Assembly: GCA_037974665.1 (NCBI GenBank)
Contig: CM075765.1
Location: 4,593,501 to 4,657,500 of the forward strand
DNA length: 64,000 nucleotides
Direction: 5' to 3'
Source of the DNA: Ehretia macrophylla
Taxonomy: Eukaryota > Streptophyta > Magnoliopsida > Boraginales > Ehretiaceae
Part shown: positions 57,732 through 64,000 of the stretch, piece by piece
How the letters are laid out: every line of letters begins with the position of its first letter
Position numbering within the stretch: the first letter of the stretch is position 1
Made by a program: the position numbers and the translations under genes
Notes under the pieces: generated by a model
Databases searched by the model: none
Seen by the model: only the letters and a program-made list of their open reading frames with translations
Told to the model about the DNA's origin: nothing

Positions 57732-58931
57732 CTAAATGAATCCTTTGTCAAGCAAACCTTGTAGTTGTACTTTCAGTTCTTGCAATTCAGGGGGAGCCAT
57801 TCTATACGGAGTCCTAGAGATAGGGAAAGTTCCTGGCAGTAAATCAATCATGAACTCTATCTCTCTATCAGGTGGCAAACCCGGCAACTCCAAGGGAAAC
57901 ACTCTCAGAAACTCTTTTACAATTGGCACCTCATTTAGTTTTAATTTGTCCCTAGGTTGATTAATTAAATAAGCCAGATACGCCTCACAACCCTTACCTA
58001 ACATCTTAGATGTTTTAATTGAGGAAATTATAGGGGTCTTAGTTGATTTCTTAGTCCTGACTATCTCAATTACAGATTGGTCAGGCATCTCTAGTTTTAC
58101 AATCTTTTTCCTACACTCAAGTTGTGCATAGTATCTTCCTAACCAATCCATCCCCAATATAATTTCAAAGTCGCGGAAAAGCAGAATAATCAAATCAGCA
58201 GGAAACACACGACCCTCAATATAAATATTGCATGCTTTACAAATAGACTCAGTAACAAACTTCGGACCCATAAGTGTATACACTACAATCTTATGCAACA
58301 ATTTATCATGTTTCAAATTAGCATTTTGTGCACAAATAAGTGTGATAAATGAATGTGTAGCCCCAGAGTCAATTAAAACTTTAACCGATTGATCATTAAG
58401 AAGAAAAGTACCTTCTACTACTGCAGTCGTATCCGAAAGCTCCTCCGCATCCAAAGCAAATGCTCGAGCCTGAGCTCGCTGCACCAGCACTGCACCTGAC
58501 GCTCTAGTCTGACCCGCCTGCCCCTGAGGATTCTTATATTTAGGACAATCCTTGACTCTATGCTGCTCACTCCCGCAACCTGTGCACCTTCCTATCTCCT
58601 TCCAGCAATTCTCCTCATTATGACCCCCACACTGGCAAAAGCTGCACTGCTGGTTTTTCCTTGCTGCAGTGCCTCCCGTAGGAGCTCTGTATATGGAGGT
58701 AGCTATGCTACCCTGATGAGACCTAGCTGTAACAGATCTAGTTTGGTTATGTGGCTGGCTTTGTGCAAGTCTGACTTGTGATTGTGACTGTATCAGCCCT
58801 TGATAACTCTGTGTCTGGAACTGTCTCTGCTGCTGAACCTTAACCGGACCGGCTGACTGAGTCTGACAAGGTACCCACTGACCCTGAGAAACAGCCTGCC
58901 TCTTACTAGGCTGGCTAGAACTCGCAAACAA
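57732..58931 (-). pseudogene. Inner gypsy gag C-terminus, protease and RT start
   Basis: 399 open codons. A Gln/Ser-rich stretch leads to two adjacent zinc-knuckle-like clusters (CSFCQCGGHNEENCW and CTGCGSEQHRVKDC). Then comes the aspartic protease with VLIDSGATHSFIT intact (about 58350-58385), GMDWLGRY, and the start of RT (FPISRTPYRMAPPELQELK). It ends at TAG (57732-57734) within the usual DKGFI-RPS motif. Confidence 0.88.
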
Positions 58932-59672
58932 CTAGGCCTTACGCTTCTCAAACCGCAAAGCCTCCTGTACTTCCTCTGAAAATGTGGCATATGTATGGGT
59001 AGACAGATTCAACTTGATATCCCCTCTCAAACCCCGAATAAATCTCTGAATTTTGTGTCACTCATGTCGAACCAACTCTGGCATATAACGGGACAATCGA
59101 TCAAATGCAGCCTCATATTGGGCAACAATCATATTGCCTTGTCTCAGAGAAACAAACTCTTCCTTATGTCTTTCTCTAGTCACCTCAGAAATATATTTTT
59201 CCCTGAATTCACTCATAAAATTAGCCCAAGTAAGCTGCACGGCCTTATCTGCCCATTTCTGCTGTACAGTTCTCCACACTCTTCAGCATTACTCTCTAGA
59301 AGAAATGTGGCAATTTGAATCCGTCTATCATCATAATATTCAAGCACATTAAAGATTTTGTCAACTTTGTTAATCCACCTCTTAGCTACCTCATCATCTG
59401 GCTCACCCTGAAAGTTTGTTGCCTCATGTTTCAAGACTTTCTCAAGCTGATTACTACCTCTTGTAGTACCACTGCCCTCAGCCCTCAGCCTTGTCCCTAC
59501 CACGACCAGGATTAACTGCAGGCTGAGCCCCCGTCTGACGCTGTTCATCTATGAACTGAGTAATTCTGTCAATTGCCATTGCCATAGTAGCTATCACTTG
59601 TTCATTACTCGGCTGTGGATCCAATTCTGGCTGTTCAGCATCTTGTGCCCTGGTTTATCTACGAGGTCCCAT
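58932..59672 (-). pseudogene. Inner gypsy gag N-terminus
   Basis: An ATG at 59672 opens MGPRR followed by a stop. Frames 59213-59548 and 59058-59279 carry the Retrotrans_gag core, including VAKRWINKVDKIFNVLEY, WANFMSEFREKY and EAAFDRLSRYMPELV. Frames overlap out of phase, showing at least one frameshift near 59,250. Confidence 0.85.
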
Positions 59673-60044
59673 AGTAGAAACTAGAATGCAAAAGTATTAC
59701 AACAGGCATATATATATAATCAACAGATAAATCACATAAGAACAAGCTCAAATAAGTTCACATGAAATCATACAAGATCATACAAACACTTTATTCGCAT
59801 AAGTTACATATAAGTCACTTAGCATGCTTTTGTTCTAACTCTTCACATTTATACAATAACTCATGAAAGGCGTTGCATATTCTCATTTTCATGCCAGCAT
59901 GTCCTTTACTTAATCAATCTTTCACTTATTCAATCAAACAAACACTTATTCACACAATTACACTTTCACATAATAGGCCTCTACCCCACAGACCGAGAAA
60001 CCTATCCCGACTCATGCATTCTATAAGCTCTAATACCACCTAAA
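59673..60044 (-). other. Inner gypsy leader with primer-binding site
   Basis: The 372-bp untranslated leader between the 5' LTR and the gag ATG. On minus, 60027-60038 reads TGGTATTAGAGC, one change from the initiator tRNA-Met site, six bases from the LTR. Confidence 0.8.
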
Positions 60045-60723
60045 TGTCCCACCCCGACCCAACCCCACGCTTAAAGGTTAAGTCCGGACTCAACAAACGC
60101 CCCACGCTTAAAGGTTAAGTCCGGACTCAACAAACGGATAGAGTCTACTCTATACCGTGGACTATTTGGTTACTTGTAAACAAAAAATAAAGCCACAAAT
60201 ACAATCCATAACCTTCTCCAACTCCAAATCCACAACTTTTCCCAATTTCAAGGCCATCTGAGCCTTAAGCAAAACAAGACATTACGACACACAAGCATGC
60301 AAGGTCAAAGTCAGTGAAATTCATTCTTTTTAATCCACTTATCTTACCATTCTAACATTATCATTTAAACATTCTTATAGTTTAAGACCAACCATCAAAC
60401 TAGCTTCCATTATTACACAAGCAAGCAACATAAAAGAAAAGTAAAGTTAAGCTATTACAGGCCACTACCATTCAAGCCATACATCAACTTAACTATTACA
60501 ATCCTTCAACAACTCCAAATATATACAAACCCATAGGCACAAAATAGAACATAATATAACACAAGTAAAGTCTTCACACAGTCCGGCAAGCAAACACTCC
60601 AACCTCAAGCAATAAGCACACAGCAATCAAGGCAACTCCTCCAACTGCACCTCATCTTCTTCCTTAACAACTAAGAGCTGGGGGTCTATCTCAGCACCTA
60701 CTGAAACATGTTTAGCGAGGTAT

Positions 60724-60741
60724 GAGTAACCATAATTGCTC
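60724..60741. repeat. Conserved LTR hairpin (inner gypsy 5' LTR)
   Basis: GAGTAACCATAATTGCTC. One position of the stem would be a G-T wobble, intermediate between the two stem versions seen in other copies. Confidence 0.65.
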
Positions 60742-60934
60742 AGTAAGGGATATAGTCTACCGGGGTATGCAATACAACAGTTAACATCAGTAAAGCATTT
60801 AAACAACTAAAGAACAATTAAGTAATAAGTTACCACACATTAAAAGGATACGATCAATGTCCCTTATCACTCCAACCCTCAAACCACGAACCTCGAACCA
60901 TGAACCATGATGTGCCGGCATCCCAAACACCAAT

Positions 60935-60953
60935 GGGTATTTCGGATGTACCC
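60935..60953. repeat. Conserved LTR palindrome (inner gypsy 5' LTR)
   Basis: GGGTATTTCGGATGTACCC, with two changes in the left half relative to the intact copy at 41915. Confidence 0.7.
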
Positions 60954-62502
60954 AATCCTACGACCCAACACCCTCTAGCATACTCCATACCAAGTGAGAG
61001 AGGGACTAGGGTACGGGGCTAGGACAACCAATACTGGCAAGCCCGATGCTGCCCAGCGAGGCCCATCACACCCATCCCGAACACTGTGGTTGCGCAACCA
61101 TTGAAACAGTATCATATAGTACAACAATATAGTAATATAACAATAAAAACTATTAAACACATAAATGAGGAACAAAAAAGTAGGTTTCCCTCAAACGTGA
61201 ATTTCAATATAAAAACAATTCAATAAACATTATAATAACAAGATCAACAAGTTACTAGCCATTTCCAACATTAAACATAACTTAAACACATAACCCCTTT
61301 GTCTACCAGCACGATTTAGGTTCTAAATGAAACACGAAGCAATATCTACTCAATCCAACTATCACACATCTCTAATAACACCAAAAGACACCTATCCAAG
61401 CCTTAAAAGCTCGCTTTTAGCACAGAAGCTCGGGAAAGTCCCGAAGGTGCATTGAACTATAGCTACCCAATCCGCCCTGCAATTCAACACAACGAAAGCA
61501 CCAAAAGTGCTTTCATGCCTAAAAAAACCCCAAATTAACTTCAAATTTCACCTGGATTTACTTTTCGTTCAAAACCCCTTTCTAAAATTAGCTATTTTCG
61601 CGTTTTAACTAAGTTTCGACCAAATTAACTACACGAGGCCAATAACATATCTTTATTAACATCTATAGCACCTAACTATTGCATAGAATCAAGCCCTAAG
61701 TCACTTTTTTACAAAACCCTTTAAAAATACTATTCATTGTCACCTACATTTGAATATTCAAATTTAACCATTAATGAAGCTAAACAATTACACAAACATG
61801 GTCTCTATAGCATATAGGTAACATATAAAGCAAGATTTAACAATCTCATAAGCTAACATCATCAAATCTAGAATTTGCATATTATGACAAAAATATTGAA
61901 TTCACAAAATAATGCAAAATCCCTCACAATTCAAGGTGTAGATGCTTTGTAGTGGCTCTAGGTTGCTCCAAAATGCTTCTAAACTCAAGCTCAAGGATCA
62001 AATTGCAAGCTAGTTGAAGTTTTTCCTCTCCCTTTCTCTCCTTCTTGCTCTCGGGTTTGGGGGGGACCTATTAGGTATTTTTGCTTTTGTTTTTTGAGCT
62101 ATTATGTTATGTATGTAATATATTGTATAAGTATATAATATATATTGTGTATGTGTGTGTGTTGACAACAAAAATGGGCCAAAATAACTTGTGTAATCAA
62201 TTAAACTATGGCCCAAAGTAAATAACTTTACTAGCCCACTAAAAGCCCATGTCTTACTATTCACTCGAACCGCTAAAACATTTTCTAAACAAACGCTTCT
62301 AACATACAATGCTCACATTCTCATTTTTCTCATTCCTCAAATAGGTAATATAATATAAGAAACATGTTAATTTAGAGAAATTAGCCCGTAAAATTTTATG
62401 TTGAATAGTAGCTATTGGCAAAAATAAATAAATGCACATTAGACTGCACAAATGTGAATGCAACAATTAATGAGAAACGTGATAGTGGTCTCGGGCGTCA
62501 CA

Positions 62503-63250
62503 TTGACCATCCGTCTGCGGGTGATATGCAGTGCTAAAACTCAAATTAGTCCCCATCGCTTTCTGTATCTTTTGCCAAAATTGTGATTTGAACTTGGGAT
62601 CTCTGTCTGATACAATACTAGCTGGAGTCCCATGTAGCCTTACAATATTCTCAATATATAGCTCAGCTAACTTTTCAAGATTGTCTATTTTCTTCACGGC
62701 AATTAAATGTGATGTTTTTGTCAATCTATCTATTACAACCCACATAGAATCATTACCCTCGGTGACCTCGTTAAGTCAGACACAAAATCCATGGTGATAT
62801 GATCCCATTTCCATTTAGGAATAGCTAATGGTTGTAACAACCCTGCAGGTCTCTGATGTTTAGTTTTAACCTTCTGACAAGTCAGACACTTAGCCACCTA
62901 TTCAGCTATTTCTCCCTTCATATTGTTCCACCATAAGTTTTGTTTCAAGTCCCTGTACATCTTGGTGCTTCTGGGAGGAATAGTATATTTAGAACTATGA
63001 GCCTCTGCAAGAATTTTATTCTTCAAAGCTGAATCACCAGGAATACAAATTCTATTCTTGTATCTAAGTATGCCATCATCATACAACAGGAAATCTGACT
63101 CTCCCCCTTTTGACTTTTCTAAGATCTTCAACAACTGAGGATCAGACTCCTCTGCTTCCCGGATTCTAGACAACAATAGAGACTGGATTTGTAAGCTTGC
63201 AAACTAAATACCTATTTCTGAAGCTTCTGGTTTCCGCAGACACAATTCCT
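62503..63250 (-). pseudogene. Outer gypsy integrase, right of the inner insertion
   Basis: Frame 62898-63176 holds the HHCC region: EAHSSKYTIPPRSTKMYRD has Pro where the second His is expected. Frame 62467-62745 holds [16 protein letters not shown], the second catalytic Asp in SIVSDRDPKF, and TAYHPQTDGQ. It is cut there by the inner element's LTR at GTCAA (minus). Stops separate the two frames near 62750-62900. Confidence 0.88.
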
Positions 63251-63260
63251 CCATGGACTC

Positions 63261-64000
63261 CTATTTCTTTATAATCAAACTGGTGACAGTAGCCTTTCGG
63301 CTTAAAGCATTTACAACAATGTTAACTTTGCTTGGAAGGTTGCTAATAGTACAGTTATAGTCATTCAATAGTTCTAGCCAGCGCCTTTGTCTCATGTTTA
63401 AATCTTTCTGTGAAAATAAATACTTTAAGCTTTTGTGATCAGTGAAAATTTCAAACTTATTACCCCATAAGTAATGTCGCCATTTCTTTAAAGCAAACAC
63501 AATAGCAAAAAGTTCAAGATCATACGTAGGATAATTAAGCTCATAGGGTTTCAATTTCCTCGAGGCATATGCTATTATCTTACCATTTTGCATAAGAATA
63601 CAACCTAAACCCTCTTTAGAGACATCACTGTAAATCACAAAGTTATCCGTCCCCTCAGACAGTGCAAGAATAGGAGCAGTGGTTAGTCTTTTCTTCAGTT
63701 CCTGAAAAATAGCTTTACATTTATCATTCCAGTCAAATACTATTTTCTTCTGAGTAAGATGAGTCGAAGGTCCTGCAATCTTCAAAAAATCTTTGACAAA
63801 TCTCCTGTAATAGCCAGCTAATCCCAAAAAACTGCGAACCTCTGTAATAATTTCAGGCCTCTTCCATACCAATACTACCTCTATCTTTGCTGGATCCATA
63901 GAAATCCCATCCTGAGAGATTATATGCCCCAAGAAGGCAACCTGTATCAACCAGAACTCACATTTGTTAAATTTAGCAAATAACTTATGTTCTTGTAAGG
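63261..64000 (-). pseudogene. Outer gypsy RT end and RNase H, runs off right edge
   Basis: 229 open codons: the RT thumb and connection ([31 protein letters not shown]) lead to an RNase H with its acidic residues visible in [27 protein letters not shown] and [17 protein letters not shown]. This stretch is uninterrupted and better preserved than the inner element's. It continues past 63950 in another frame ([11 protein letters not shown]-like). Confidence 0.88.

Larger units (their letters stand above)
44372..62502 (-). mobile_element. Inner Ty3/gypsy chromovirus, complete with nested insertions
   Basis: An 18,131-bp interval, flanked by perfect duplications TTGAC (44367-44371 and 62503-62507), inserted in the integrase of the outer, related element. 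Without the 8.84-kb nested insertion the element is about 9.3 kb. 3' LTR 44372-46147, 5' LTR 60045-62502, primer-binding site 60027-60038. Gag, protease, RT, RNase H and integrase with chromodomain follow in gypsy order on minus. Several stops inactivate it. Confidence 0.93.
60045..62502 (-). repeat. Inner gypsy 5' LTR
   Basis: 2458 bp, opening TGTCCCACCCCGACCC and ending CTCGGGCGTCACA. Near the left end a 37-bp unit is duplicated (CCCCACGCTTAAAGG at 60063 and 60100). Hairpin at 60724-60741 (GAGTAA/TTGCTC, one G-T pair) and palindrome at 60935-60953. Confidence 0.92.
41067..64000 (-). mobile_element. Outer Ty3/gypsy chromovirus (Tekay/Del-like), truncated by window edge
   Basis: Minus orientation: 3' LTR at 41067-43564, polypurine tract, then the 3' end of pol with a chromodomain (43565-44371). 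An 18.1-kb insertion follows (44372-62502), then integrase, RNase H and RT continue to the right edge. The pol frame is cut exactly at the TTGAC target: the integrase word TDGQ lies right of the insertion and an ERTIRILED word lies left of it. The chromodomain at the integrase C-terminus and the SPIYWNEVGE motif place it among plant chromoviruses; the Tekay/Del name is an inference from long LTRs and sequence style. Confidence 0.88.

Noticed and set aside
57259-59515. Several + strand open frames of 65-107 codons
   Set aside because: All are antisense to inner gypsy gag, protease and RT frames with clear motifs.

Overview
The window is nuclear DNA of a flowering plant, most likely a eudicot, and nearly all of it is retrotransposon. 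It is AT-rich, has intron-split coding sequence with GT/AG junctions, and carries Ty1/copia elements, chromodomain Ty3/gypsy elements, a plant LINE with a DUF4283-like ORF1, a hAT-type MITE and a TRIM. There is no bacterial-type gene organisation and I found no RNA genes. The plant calls rest on protein families recognised by eye; no database search was possible.

Layout. (1) 1-10421, minus strand: five exons (182 codons, unbroken) of a host gene for the SNAP43/SNAPC1 subunit of the snRNA-activating protein complex. The gene appears to run off the left edge. Its third intron (7.3 kb) holds a complete but dead copia element (copia-1, 3306-8647). (2) 11742-17121: a second copia element (copia-2, TSD GTTAT), about 1.3 kb upstream of the SNAP43 start codon. 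(3) 17127-23613: AT-rich DNA, an unrecognised open frame split by a 3.86-kb solo gypsy-type LTR (TSD ATGAC), and a promoter-like stretch with duplicated palindromes. (4) 23614-37132: a third, decayed copia element (copia-3, TSD ATTTA). Two gypsy-type solo LTRs landed in it, and an inversion of about 8.5 kb then took place with one breakpoint in each of them. Only cross-pairing of the target-site duplications reveals this. (5) 37133-41066: a hAT-like MITE, short tandem repeats and a 538-bp TRIM whose internal region is only 57 bp. (6) 41067-64000: a nest four deep. An outer Tekay/Del-like gypsy element (running off the right edge) contains a related inner gypsy element (44372-62502, TSD TTGAC). 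That contains a solo LTR of another family (46502-55341, TSD CCAAC), and that contains a LINE (about 48.5-54.87 kb).

How the parts relate. SNAP43 is the only recognisable host gene. Copia-1 and copia-2 lie on its strand and could affect its transcript by premature polyadenylation or LTR read-out. All mobile elements carry stops, frameshifts or catalytic substitutions and look inactive. Several stops read TAG where CAG or TGG is expected, as methylated-cytosine decay would give.

No new enzymatic system was found. The most interesting signals are the hidden inversion, the TRIM, a covarying hairpin and a palindrome conserved among the gypsy LTRs, and the unidentified split reading frame.
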